Below, one piece after another: positions 26,632 through 35,464 of a DNA stretch of 59,397 nucleotides. Below the pieces are notes generated by a model, which searched no databases, was not told where the DNA came from, and was given only the letters and a program-made list of their open reading frames with translations. Each line of letters opens with the position of its first letter. The stretch's first letter is position 1. A program made the position numbers and the translations under genes. Source of the stretch: an uncultured Lachnospiraceae bacterium (lineage in GTDB: Bacteria; Bacillota; Clostridia; Lachnospirales; Lachnospiraceae). Location: the NCBI GenBank assembly GCA_947172705.1, contig CAMWCA010000015.1:1-59397 (forward strand), read 5' to 3'.

Positions 26632-27624
26632 ATGCAGTACACAGATATCGGAATTGATTTGGGAACCGCCAGCATATTGGTTTACATCAGGGGAAGAGGC
26701 GTTGTTTTGAAGGAGCCTTCCGTGGTGGCGTTTGACAGAGACACCAACCGGATCAGAGCCATTGGAGAGGATGCAAGACTAATGCTGGGAAGAACTCCTG
26801 GAAATATCGTGGCTGTACGTCCCCTTCGGCAGGGTGTTATTTCTGATTATAAAGTAACAGAGCAGATGATGAAATATTTCATCCAGAAGGCAATGGGAAA
26901 GAAAACCTTTCGCAAGCCCAGAATAGCAGTTTGTGTACCCAGCGGTGTTACGGAGGTGGAGAAGAAAGCGGTTGAAGACGCAACCCTTCAGGCAGGCGCA
27001 AGGGATGTTCACATTATAGAAGAGCCTATTGCAGCAGCGATCGGAGCAGGAATCGATATCTCCAAGCCCTGCGGAAACATGATCGTGGACATAGGAGGAG
27101 GCACCTCGGACATTGCCGTTATTTCTCTGGGAGGTACGGTTGTCAGCGCTTCCATCAAGATTGCCGGAGATGACTTCGATGAAGCTCTGGTGAGGTATAT
27201 GAGAAAGAAACATAATCTGCTGATCGGTGAAAGAACAGCAGAGGATATTAAGATCAAGATCGGTTCTGCCTTTAAACGTGCGGAAACGGATTATATGGAT
27301 GTGAGGGGACGTAATTTGGTAACAGGTCTTCCCAAAACCCTGAAGGTTTCCTCTGATGAGACAGAAGAAGCGCTTAAGGAGGCAACGGCACAGATCATAG
27401 AGACCATCCACAGTGTTCTTGAAAAGACGCCCCCGGAGCTTGCGGCAGATATTGCAGACAGAGGGATCGTGCTGACAGGAGGCGGAAGCCTGCTGAGGGG
27501 GCTTGAGGATCTGATTGCGGAGAAGACAGGCATTAACACAATGACAGCAGAAGACCCCATGACAGCGGTAGCGGTAGGTACAGGAAAATATGTGGAATTT
27601 CTTGCAGGCTACAGAGAAGACTAG
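26632..27624 (+). CDS. mbl: MreB-family cell-shape protein (Mbl)
   Basis: Actin-like protein of 330 residues that guides lateral wall synthesis under the membrane. Phosphate-1 motif DIGIDLGTASI, phosphate-2 MIVDIGGGTSDIAVISLGG, adenosine motif IVLTGGGSLLRGL. Assigned as Mbl because two flagellar rod-type genes follow, the same order as Bacillus subtilis mbl-flhO-flhP; by sequence alone it could be called mreB. AGAAAGGGG precedes the ATG. Confidence 0.88.
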   Translation: MQYTDIGIDLGTASILVYIRGRGVVLKEPSVVAFDRDTNRIRAIGEDARLMLGRTPGNIVAVRPLRQGVISDYKVTEQMMKYFIQKAMGKKTFRKPRIAVCVPSGVTEVEKKAVEDATLQAGARDVHIIEEPIAAAIGAGIDISKPCGNMIVDIGGGTSDIAVISLGGTVVSASIKIAGDDFDEALVRYMRKKHNLLIGERTAEDIKIKIGSAFKRAETDYMDVRGRNLVTGLPKTLKVSSDETEEALKEATAQIIETIHSVLEKTPPELAADIADRGIVLTGGGSLLRGLEDLIAEKTGINTMTAEDPMTAVAVGTGKYVEFLAGYRED

Positions 27625-27673
27625 GCATATCAGTATCTGAAAGACGAATATTTCCATTAGAAGGAGAAGTTAC

Positions 27674-28450
27674 ATGGTAAAGGGTTTGTACACTGCTTTT
27701 ACAGGCATGATCAATGAACAGCATAGAATGGATGTGCTTACCAATAATCTTGCAAATGCAGATACCAATGGTTTTAAAAAGGAGGGCGCTACCAGCCAGT
27801 CCTTTGACGCCATTCTTGCATACAAGATCAAGGATTCCTCTGAGGGAGCCCATCTCTCCAGAAGACTTGGGGTCAATCATCCGGGGGTGAAGATCGGAGA
27901 AGGCTATACGGATTTTTCCCAGGGACCCATCAAGTCTACAGGCAATCCTTATGACCTTGCCCTTACGGATTCCGGATTCTTTGCGGTAGAGTTTACCAGC
28001 AAGGCAGGAGAAACTTCCGTAAAATATACCAGAGACGGTGATTTTACCCTGACCCAGGAGGGGCGTTTGGTTACCAGGGACGGAGATCCGGTATTGGATG
28101 AGAACGGTTCGTATATTGAGATCGATCCCCGTCTGACCACGGAGATCAACAGCAGCGGACAGATCATACAGGACGGAAGAGTTGTAGCGACCATTCAGGT
28201 GACAGATTTTGAGAATTATGATTATCTGGAACGCTACGGAGAAAATTATTTTCAGCCCATAGAGGGTGCCCAGGAGACGGAAGCGCCGGCTGAGATACGC
28301 GCCGGTTTTCTGGAGACGTCAAATATTTCGGTGGTAACAGAGATGGTGAATATGATTACGGTTTCCCGGGCATATGAAGCAAACCAGAAGGTGATCACCA
28401 CTTACGACGGTACATTGGACATTGCAGCCAATCAGCTTGGCAGAATTTAA
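27674..28450 (+). CDS. flhO: flagellar rod/hook-basal body protein (FlhO-like)
   Basis: FlgF/FlgG-family axial protein, 258 residues, exported by the flagellar type III system to build the distal rod. N-terminal rod signature MDVLTNNLANADTNGFKK, the central FlgE/F/G domain, and a C-terminal axial helix (SNISVVTEMVNMITVSRAYE). First of a three-gene rod set after mbl; AGAAGGAGAAG precedes the ATG. Confidence 0.88.
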   Translation: MVKGLYTAFTGMINEQHRMDVLTNNLANADTNGFKKEGATSQSFDAILAYKIKDSSEGAHLSRRLGVNHPGVKIGEGYTDFSQGPIKSTGNPYDLALTDSGFFAVEFTSKAGETSVKYTRDGDFTLTQEGRLVTRDGDPVLDENGSYIEIDPRLTTEINSSGQIIQDGRVVATIQVTDFENYDYLERYGENYFQPIEGAQETEAPAEIRAGFLETSNISVVTEMVNMITVSRAYEANQKVITTYDGTLDIAANQLGRI

Positions 28451-28461
28451 GGAGGCATAAA

Positions 28462-29286
28462 ATGGTTAGGAGTTTATGGACTGCGGCAACGGGTATGAAT
28501 GCCCAGCAGACAAATGTGGATACGATTGCAAACAATCTGGCGAATGTGAATACGGTGGGGTATAAGTCTCAGGTGGCACAGTTTAAATCGCTGCTTTATC
28601 AGACCTTACAGACGGCAACCACCACGGCAAACGGAGACCCCAAGCCTACCAGTTCCCAAGTGGGACTGGGTGTAAGAAATTCATCCATTAATTCTATTTT
28701 TACCCAGGGAAGTCTTTTGTCTTCCAACAGCCCTACTTCCTTTGCAATTGAGGGAGAGGGATATTTTGCAATCCGGGGCGGCGACGGGGAAACCTATTAT
28801 ACCCGTAACGGCGATTTTACCTGGGCGACCAGCGGAAACGGCACCATGATGCTTACCAATCAGGATGGGCTTCCGGTTTTAAATACCAGAGGCGGCACCA
28901 TTACCTTGCCGGCAAATTACGTGACCACAAGAATTACCATTACCAATGAAGGAACTCTCTGCTACCCTGATGCAAACGGCAATCCTCAGCCCATTCAGGG
29001 GGAGGCAACCATTGGGATGTATCAGTTTAATAACCGGGGCGGACTGATCAGAAAGGGAGATACTCTTTGGGCAGTTTCTCCGGCAAGCGGCGAGGCTTTA
29101 AACGAAGCCACCAACAGAAATGTAGTCAGAAGCCGGATGGTTCAGAACTACCTGGAAGGTTCCAACGTACAGGTGGCGGATGAAATGGTTAACCTGATCG
29201 TAGCGCAGCGCGCCTATGAAATGAATTCAAAAGCCATCACCACCACAGATGAAATGATGCAGACAGCCAACAATCTGAAACGTTAA
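28462..29286 (+). CDS. flhP: flagellar basal-body rod protein FlgG/FlhP-like
   Basis: FlgG-family distal rod protein of 274 residues. N-terminal TNVDTIANNLANVNTVGYKS, C-terminal SNVQVADEMVNLIVAQRAYE. It starts 11 bases after the FlhO-like stop behind AAGGAGG, so the two are co-transcribed and probably assemble next to each other. A central segment is longer than in the first gene. Confidence 0.9.
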   Translation: MVRSLWTAATGMNAQQTNVDTIANNLANVNTVGYKSQVAQFKSLLYQTLQTATTTANGDPKPTSSQVGLGVRNSSINSIFTQGSLLSSNSPTSFAIEGEGYFAIRGGDGETYYTRNGDFTWATSGNGTMMLTNQDGLPVLNTRGGTITLPANYVTTRITITNEGTLCYPDANGNPQPIQGEATIGMYQFNNRGGLIRKGDTLWAVSPASGEALNEATNRNVVRSRMVQNYLEGSNVQVADEMVNLIVAQRAYEMNSKAITTTDEMMQTANNLKR

Positions 29287-29319
29287 GGATCGTAAGGAAT
29301 AGAGAAAGGAAGATACCAG

Positions 29320-29667
29320 ATGGATATAGGTGGAATTTCTACATATACAGACTACTTGCAGAGTCAGAGTACGGCGGAGACAAAGCTGAAAGAAACCATA
29401 GACGGAACCAATTATGCCCAGGCGTCTGATGATGAACTGCTGGATGCCTGTAAACAGTTTGAAGCATATTTCCTGGAGCAGGTATTTAAAGAAATGCAAA
29501 AGACTGTAGATGTTTTTAAGGCGGACAGCAAAGATCCAAACAATAATCTGGTGGATTATTTTCAGGATAATGCGATTCAGGAACTGGCGGCAACCTCTAC
29601 GGAACTTCAGGGACTGGGGCTTGCTCAGACGCTTTATGAACAGATGAAGCGTAATTATAACTTATAA
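29320..29667 (+). CDS. flagellar rod-binding protein (FlgJ N-terminal type)
   Basis: 115 residues corresponding to the rod-binding domain of FlgJ only (DDELLDACKQFEAYFLEQVFKEM in part: ACKQFEAYFLEQVFKEM). There is no C-terminal muramidase, as usual for Firmicutes. It likely acts as rod cap or scaffold. Follows flhP by 33 bases; a terminator ends the set. Confidence 0.88.
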   Translation: MDIGGISTYTDYLQSQSTAETKLKETIDGTNYAQASDDELLDACKQFEAYFLEQVFKEMQKTVDVFKADSKDPNNNLVDYFQDNAIQELAATSTELQGLGLAQTLYEQMKRNYNL

Positions 29668-29681
29668 TCTAAAGAGAAAAT

Positions 29682-29730
29682 AAAGGCTGCTGAAATGAGA
29701 CGGGAAACCGTCTTATTTGGCAGCCTTTTT
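29682..29730 (+). terminator. terminator after the rod genes
   Basis: AAAGGCTGC (29682-29690) pairs with GCAGCCTTT (29720-29728), with an inner GACGG-GAAA-CCGTC stem and a short T-run (29726-29730). Confidence 0.88.
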
Positions 29731-29747
29731 ATCAATGGGAGGTTTTC

Positions 29748-31997
29748 TTGGAAACAGTCACAGGCTATGTAGATCATATTATTTACCAGAATAAAGAGAA
29801 CGGCTACGGGGTGGTGGCAATGGTAGTAGAGGGGGAGGAACTGATCTGTGTGGGAACCTTTCGGTCAGTGGATGCAGGGGAGACTCTGAGGCTGACGGGA
29901 AACTACGTGGAGCACCCTGTATATGGGCATCAATTGAAGGTGGAAAGCTGCCAGGTGACAGCGCCCGACGATGTGGTCAGTATGGAACGATATCTTGGGT
30001 CAGGGGCGATCAAAGGAATAGGGGAGGCAATGGCGGCAAGGATCGTTAAGACCTTTGGAAAGGATACCTTTCGTATTGTGGAAGAAGAACCGGAACGCCT
30101 TGCCGAAGTGAAAGGGATCAGTGAGCGTAAGGCAAGAGAGATCGCTCTTCAGATGATGGAAAAAAGAGATATGCGGGAGGCTTTTGTCTTTCTGCAAAGA
30201 TATGGCATATCCAATACCCTTGCCGTTAAGATCTACAATCAATATGGGATGGAGCTGTATGGTATTATGAAGGAAAACCCTTACAGGCTTGCGGAAGACA
30301 TTGAGGGAGTGGGTTTTAAGATTGCAGATGAAATTGCTGCAAGGATAGGGATTCATACAGATTCGGATTATCGGATCAGAAGCGGCATTTTGTACATTTT
30401 GCTTCAGGCATCCACGGAAGGGCATGTGTACCTTCCGGAGGAAATTCTGAAGCAGCGCGCAGCGGAATTGCTGGAACTGCCAAAGGAGGCAGTGGCGCCT
30501 CAACTGGCGAATCTTTCCATGGATAAAAAGACTGTAATGAAAAAAACAGGGGAAGAAATCAGAGTCTACGCGGCGGCATATTATTATGCGGAGCTGAACT
30601 GTGCAAGAATGCTTCATGACCTGAATGTGACCATGACGGAAGAACTGCTTCCGGCAGAGGAAGAAAAGGTAAGGGTTCTGCTGGGGCAAATGGAGGAGGA
30701 ACAGGGAATTCAGTTAGACCACCTGCAAAGACAGGCGGTATTTCAAAGCGTAAAATCAGGGCTTATGGTTTTGTCCGGAGGACCGGGAACAGGAAAGACC
30801 ACTACCATAAATACCATTATCCGGTATTTTGAGTCTCAGGGAATGGATATTCTTCTGGCAGCGCCTACCGGAAGAGCGGCAAAACGAATGACAGAAGCAA
30901 CAGGTTATGAGGCAAGGACCATACATCGGCTTCTGGAAATCAATGCAGGCGCTGCAGCAGAGGGAAAGCGCGATCAATTTGAGAGAAATGAAGAAAATCC
31001 CCTGGAAACAGATGTGCTTATTATTGATGAGATGTCCATGGTGGATATTTACCTGTTTAAGGCGCTCCTTTGTGCAGTCAGCGTAGGGACAAGACTGATT
31101 ATGGTGGGTGATGTGGATCAGCTGCCCAGTGTGGGACCGGGGCAGGTTTTGCAGGATGTGATTGCAAGCGGCGCCTTTCCGGTGGTGAAGCTGGAGAGGA
31201 TATTCAGACAGGCAGGGGAAAGCGACATTGTGGTAAATGCCCATAAAATCAATCGGGGAGAAAACATCGAATTAAACAACAAAAGCAGGGATTTTTTCTT
31301 TCTGGAAAGAAACGATGTGAACGTGATCTATAAGCATATGATTCAATTGATCAGAGAAAAGCTGCCTCCCTATGTAGAAGCAGATTCATATGATATACAG
31401 GTGCTCACGCCTATGCGCAGAGGAAACCTTGGCGTGGAGGTGCTGAATGATATTTTGCAAAAGTATCTGAACCCGCCTTCTCCTGCAAAGAAAGAGTACA
31501 GATCAGGAGAAAGACTCTTCCGGGTAGGGGATAAGGTGATGCAGATCAAAAACAACTATCAGATTCAATGGGAGATCGTGAGCAGATATGGAATACCTGT
31601 GGACAAGGGGATGGGGGTGTTCAATGGAGATATGGGGATCATTAAGGAGATCGATGAGGCGGCACAGCTTCTCACGGTGGAATACGATGAGCAGAAACGG
31701 ATCGAATATCCTTTTACAGGGTTGGATGAAATAGAGCTTGCCTACGCGGTGACCATACACAAATCTCAGGGAAGCGAGTACCCGGCGGTAATTCTTCCGG
31801 TTTTATCAGGTCCTAAGCTGCTTTTTAACCGAAATCTTTTATATACGGCTGTGACCCGTGCCAGAAAATGTGTTACCATTTTGGGAAGCAGGCAGACGAT
31901 CCTGGACATGATACGGAATGAGAAACAAAACAGGCGGTATACCAGTTTGTGCGACAGAATACGAGAAATTGAAGAAATGGAGAAAGAATGGCAGTAG
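29748..31997 (+). CDS. recD2: RecD2-type ATP-dependent DNA helicase
   Basis: 5'-3' superfamily 1 helicase of the RecD2 group that works without RecBC. 749 residues: N-terminal OB-like and helix-hairpin-helix region (LGSGAIKGIGEAMA), Walker A GGPGTGKT at 344-351 (K350), DEMSMVD, GDVDQLPSVGPG, and C-terminal TIHKSQGSEYP and YTAVTRAR. Starts with TTG at 29748 behind GGGAGG. Its end overlaps the comF-like gene. Confidence 0.93.
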   Translation: METVTGYVDHIIYQNKENGYGVVAMVVEGEELICVGTFRSVDAGETLRLTGNYVEHPVYGHQLKVESCQVTAPDDVVSMERYLGSGAIKGIGEAMAARIVKTFGKDTFRIVEEEPERLAEVKGISERKAREIALQMMEKRDMREAFVFLQRYGISNTLAVKIYNQYGMELYGIMKENPYRLAEDIEGVGFKIADEIAARIGIHTDSDYRIRSGILYILLQASTEGHVYLPEEILKQRAAELLELPKEAVAPQLANLSMDKKTVMKKTGEEIRVYAAAYYYAELNCARMLHDLNVTMTEELLPAEEEKVRVLLGQMEEEQGIQLDHLQRQAVFQSVKSGLMVLSGGPGTGKTTTINTIIRYFESQGMDILLAAPTGRAAKRMTEATGYEARTIHRLLEINAGAAAEGKRDQFERNEENPLETDVLIIDEMSMVDIYLFKALLCAVSVGTRLIMVGDVDQLPSVGPGQVLQDVIASGAFPVVKLERIFRQAGESDIVVNAHKINRGENIELNNKSRDFFFLERNDVNVIYKHMIQLIREKLPPYVEADSYDIQVLTPMRRGNLGVEVLNDILQKYLNPPSPAKKEYRSGERLFRVGDKVMQIKNNYQIQWEIVSRYGIPVDKGMGVFNGDMGIIKEIDEAAQLLTVEYDEQKRIEYPFTGLDEIELAYAVTIHKSQGSEYPAVILPVLSGPKLLFNRNLLYTAVTRARKCVTILGSRQTILDMIRNEKQNRRYTSLCDRIREIEEMEKEWQ

Positions 31998-32698
31998 GAA
32001 AGAAAATATTGGATCTGTTGTTTCCCAGGCGGTGCGTGGTGTGCGATCAGATTACGGACTGTCCCCAAGAACAGGTATGCAGAAAATGCAGGGAAAAGAT
32101 CTTATACATAAAGGAACCCTGTTGCTTAAAATGTGGAAAACAGTTGAAAAGGGAAGAACAGGAATATTGTGGAGATTGTGAAAAAAACTCCCATCTGTTT
32201 CTTAAGGGGACTGCGCTGTATGATTATGGGAGCATGGCGGATTCCATTTTTCGCTTTAAATATGCCGGAAGAATGGAGTATGCGGAGTTTTATGGACGGG
32301 AGTTATATGAGAAAAAATCGGCATGGCTTTCAGCGGTAGGGGCGGATGCGCTGATACCGGTTCCGGCGCATCCATCCCGAAAAAGAAAGAGGGGATATAA
32401 TCAGGCGGAGCTGGTAGCAGTACAGCTTTCAAGGCTTTCCGGGATTCCGGTCAATACGTCATTGGTCTCCAGAACGAGGCGGACGCAGCCTCTTAAGAAT
32501 CTGAGCCGCCAGGAAAGGCAAAATAATTTGAAAAAGGCTTTTAAAATCCGGCAAAATGATGTAAAATTAAATACGATTGTAATTATAGATGATATATACA
32601 CTACAGGCAGTACGATTGATGCAATGACAGAGATTTTACACAGGGCGGGTATCAAGAGGGTCTGCTTTATGGCATTGACAATCGGAAGAGGAATTTAA
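31988..32698 (+). CDS. comFC: ComF family phosphoribosyltransferase-like protein
   Basis: ComFC-type protein of 236 residues, needed for DNA uptake in competent relatives. N-terminal zinc-binding cysteines (CVVC, CRKC, CLKC, CGDC), then a PRTase fold with PRPP loop IVIIDDIYTTGST. Overlaps recD2 by 10 bp and is followed by yvyF, the same neighbour order as Bacillus comF-yvyF. No comFA is present here. Confidence 0.9.
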   Translation: MAVGKKILDLLFPRRCVVCDQITDCPQEQVCRKCREKILYIKEPCCLKCGKQLKREEQEYCGDCEKNSHLFLKGTALYDYGSMADSIFRFKYAGRMEYAEFYGRELYEKKSAWLSAVGADALIPVPAHPSRKRKRGYNQAELVAVQLSRLSGIPVNTSLVSRTRRTQPLKNLSRQERQNNLKKAFKIRQNDVKLNTIVIIDDIYTTGSTIDAMTEILHRAGIKRVCFMALTIGRGI

Positions 32699-32730
32699 AA
32701 TCAATGTAACGAATACAGGAGGTAGGGGTT

Positions 32731-33141
32731 ATGAATGCACGTAATTGCAGGAAATGTGGTAGAGTTTTTAATTATGTTATGGGACCTGTTATGTGTCCCC
32801 GCTGCAGAGAGGCTCTGGAAGAGAAGTTTCAGGAAGTGAAGAAGTATGTACAGGATCATCCGGGATCGGATATTATGGAGGTTTCAGAGGAATGCGATGT
32901 GGACCCTTCCCAGATCCGCCAGTGGATTCGGGAAGACCGGCTTCAGTTTGCTGATGATTCGCCTATCAGAATACCATGTGAGAGCTGTGGTACAATGATT
33001 AAATCAGGACGTTTCTGTGAAAAGTGTAAACGAGAGATGAGCAATGAATTCAATCATGCCATAGGAAAGGATAAGCCTAAAGTAGCAGCGGCACAGCCGG
33101 CTCCCAAAAAGAGCGAACGGGACAGGATGCGTTTCCTTTAA
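32731..33141 (+). CDS. yvyF: flagellar operon protein YvyF-like
   Basis: Family TIGR03826-like zinc-ribbon protein, 136 residues. Two Cys clusters (CRKCGRVF...CPRC and CESCGTM...CEKC) flank a helix-turn-helix-like middle (VDPSQIRQWIREDRL). In Bacillus the homologue lies between comFC and flgM and affects flagellar assembly; here flgM and flgK do not follow. AGGAGGTAGGGG precedes the ATG. Confidence 0.88.
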   Translation: MNARNCRKCGRVFNYVMGPVMCPRCREALEEKFQEVKKYVQDHPGSDIMEVSEECDVDPSQIRQWIREDRLQFADDSPIRIPCESCGTMIKSGRFCEKCKREMSNEFNHAIGKDKPKVAAAQPAPKKSERDRMRFL

Positions 33142-33199
33142 TCCCAGGAGGGGCTGGAAGCATCAGACGGGCGCTAAAGCTGCTGGAAGGTACAAAGTT

Positions 33200-33589
33200 A
33201 TGATAAATGAAGAAAAGGTCATCCTTATGACCAAACTGGCATCCTATGAAATGCACGAAGGGAAAAAGCATATTGCCGTAATGAATTATTTCCGGGGAGA
33301 TTATATAGGATTTCAGGTTTTAAAGTCAGTAATTGCTGCTACAATTTCGTTTTTTGCATTGTTTGGAATTTATGCTTTTTATAATTTTGAAGAATTAATG
33401 CAGGACATTTATAAAATGGATTTGCTGGAATACGGAAAGAGTATCGTCATATTATATTTATGTGCAGTGGGAGCATATGGAGTAATCTCTTATGTTCTGT
33501 TCAGCAGCAAGTATAACAGGGCGAAGAAAAGCTTAAAGCACTACTACAGCAATCTTAGAAATTTAGCAAGTATGTACGATAATGAATGA
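33200..33589 (+). CDS. hypothetical membrane protein
   Basis: Not recognised. 129 residues, two TM segments (about 45-65 and 85-110), with short charged tails at both ends. GGAAGG precedes the ATG. Its stop lies just before the next gene's start, so the two probably work together. Function unknown. Confidence 0.75.
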   Translation: MINEEKVILMTKLASYEMHEGKKHIAVMNYFRGDYIGFQVLKSVIAATISFFALFGIYAFYNFEELMQDIYKMDLLEYGKSIVILYLCAVGAYGVISYVLFSSKYNRAKKSLKHYYSNLRNLASMYDNE

Positions 33590-33599
33590 GGAAGACCAT

Positions 33600-34559
33600 A
33601 TGACAACCTTACTTGTTGCAAAACAGTATATCAAAATTTTTATCAGTAAATATGAAGTATACTTGAAACCACTAATGAAGTTGATTCTGGCGCTTGCATC
33701 ACTGATGATGATCAATGGGAAAATAGGCTATATGCACCGGATTGACAGCGTATCGCTGGTACTGATCCTGTCGCTGATGTGTTCTTTTATGCCTATGAAT
33801 TTTATCATTTTTGTAGCGGCGGCGTTTACGGTACTTCACCTGTATGCATTATCTCTGGAATGCGCGGCGATAGCGCTGGTAATTTTCCTGGTGATGTTCC
33901 TGCTTTACTTCAGATTTTCACCCAGGGACACGTTGGTGGTTTTACTGACGCCCATGTGTTTTTTACTTAAAATTCCATATGCCATTCCGCTTACCATGGG
34001 GTTATTGGGAACGCCGGCAAGCGCGGTTTCTGTGGGCTGCGGCGTGATGGTCAGCTACCTGATCAATTATGTGGCTGACAGCGCTCCGGCACTGTCCGGG
34101 ATGGATGCGGATGATATGGCTACAAAATTTAAGTTTATCATTGACGGGCTGCTGAACAATAAACAGATGATGATTACCATTGCCGCTTTTGCAGTTACGA
34201 TCATTTTGGTTTATATCATCAAAAGAATGTCGGTAAACTATGCATGGACGATTGCGATTATTGCCGGCGCAGTGGTGGATGTAATGGTTCTGCTGATTGG
34301 AGACTTGATGTTTGACATTAATGTATCTATTGGCGGAATCATAGTGGGAACCATTTTTTCCGTATTGATTGCAAAGGTGGTAGAGTTTTTTGCATTTCAT
34401 GTAGATTATAACCGAACGGAAAAAGTACAGTTTGAGGATGACGAATATTACTATTATGTAAAGGCGGTGCCAAAGATTACAGTTGCAGCGCCCTCCAAAA
34501 CAGTGAAGCGGATTAACACATCTAAAAAGAAATATTCCGGCGGTCAATCCAAAAGATAG
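33600..34559 (+). CDS. hypothetical polytopic membrane protein
   Basis: Not recognised with certainty. 319 residues, about eight or nine TM segments (including paired helices near 22-75, 85-110, 118-160, 200-270), and a basic C-terminal tail of about 60 residues containing acidic DDEYYYY. The ATG at 33600 behind GAGGAAG is preferred to 33582. Lies between a flagellar-operon gene and cdaA, with which it may be co-transcribed. Confidence 0.75.
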   Translation: MTTLLVAKQYIKIFISKYEVYLKPLMKLILALASLMMINGKIGYMHRIDSVSLVLILSLMCSFMPMNFIIFVAAAFTVLHLYALSLECAAIALVIFLVMFLLYFRFSPRDTLVVLLTPMCFLLKIPYAIPLTMGLLGTPASAVSVGCGVMVSYLINYVADSAPALSGMDADDMATKFKFIIDGLLNNKQMMITIAAFAVTIILVYIIKRMSVNYAWTIAIIAGAVVDVMVLLIGDLMFDINVSIGGIIVGTIFSVLIAKVVEFFAFHVDYNRTEKVQFEDDEYYYYVKAVPKITVAAPSKTVKRINTSKKKYSGGQSKR

Positions 34560-34594
34560 ATTAAAATTATATTTTAGCAATGGGGAATGATGAA

Positions 34595-35464
34595 ATGTCG
34601 CGTGGATTAGAACTTGTAGAAACATACCTGTCACGGGTATCGGGCATCAGATGGGCAGACATTGTGGAGATCATTATCATCTCCTTTCTGCTGTATCACA
34701 TACTGGTGTGGATCAAGAATACAAAGGCGTGGTCGTTGTTGAAGGGTATTCTTGTGATTGCCGTATTTATACTAGTCGCAGCATACTTTGAGATGAACAC
34801 CATACTTTGGATTGTGAATAATATGTTTGGGGTAGCGGTAACCGCTGTGATCGTCATTCTCCAGCCGGAGCTTCGAAAAGCGGTGGAAGAGCTTGGAAGA
34901 AAAAATATTATTTCATCAATTGTTCCTTTTGAACTTGGGAAAACGCCCGGGGAGGGGAGATTTTCGGATAAGACGATCAATGAAATAGCAAAGGCATGTG
35001 TGGAAATGGGCAAGGCAAAAACCGGCGCCCTTATTGTTGTGGAACAGGATCAGAATCTTACAGAATATGAAAGGACCGGTATTGATGTAGACGGCATCGT
35101 TACCAGTCAGTTGTTGATCAATATATTTGAACATAATACGCCTCTTCACGACGGAGCCGTGATAGTAAGGGGCAACAGGATCGTTTCCGCAACCTGCTAC
35201 CTGCCTCTTTCGGACAATATGCAGCTTAGCAAGGAGCTGGGAACCAGACACAGAGCCGGGGTAGGAATTTCCGAGGCGACGGATTCACTTACTGTTATTG
35301 TGTCGGAGGAAACAGGCAAGATCAGCGTGGCGTACAGAGGGGAACTGGAGCGCAACTTAAATAGCGATACCCTGAAGGAGAAACTCAGAACCATACAGAA
35401 CAAGCCGGAGGAAGAAAGCCGGAAGAGAATTCTATGGAAGGGACGGTCTAAAGGTGAAAAATAG
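34595..35464 (+). CDS. cdaA: diadenylate cyclase CdaA
   Basis: Makes c-di-AMP from two ATP at the membrane. 289 residues: three N-terminal TM segments (about 20-85), a short coil, and the DAC domain with D186-G187-A188 (HDGAVIVRG) and R218-H219-R220 (RHRAGVGISE) catalytic motifs. Start 34595 is chosen for GGGGAATG upstream; 34580 has no site. Followed by cdaR and glmM, the conserved c-di-AMP/cell-wall cluster. Confidence 0.95.
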   Translation: MSRGLELVETYLSRVSGIRWADIVEIIIISFLLYHILVWIKNTKAWSLLKGILVIAVFILVAAYFEMNTILWIVNNMFGVAVTAVIVILQPELRKAVEELGRKNIISSIVPFELGKTPGEGRFSDKTINEIAKACVEMGKAKTGALIVVEQDQNLTEYERTGIDVDGIVTSQLLINIFEHNTPLHDGAVIVRGNRIVSATCYLPLSDNMQLSKELGTRHRAGVGISEATDSLTVIVSEETGKISVAYRGELERNLNSDTLKEKLRTIQNKPEEESRKRILWKGRSKGEK

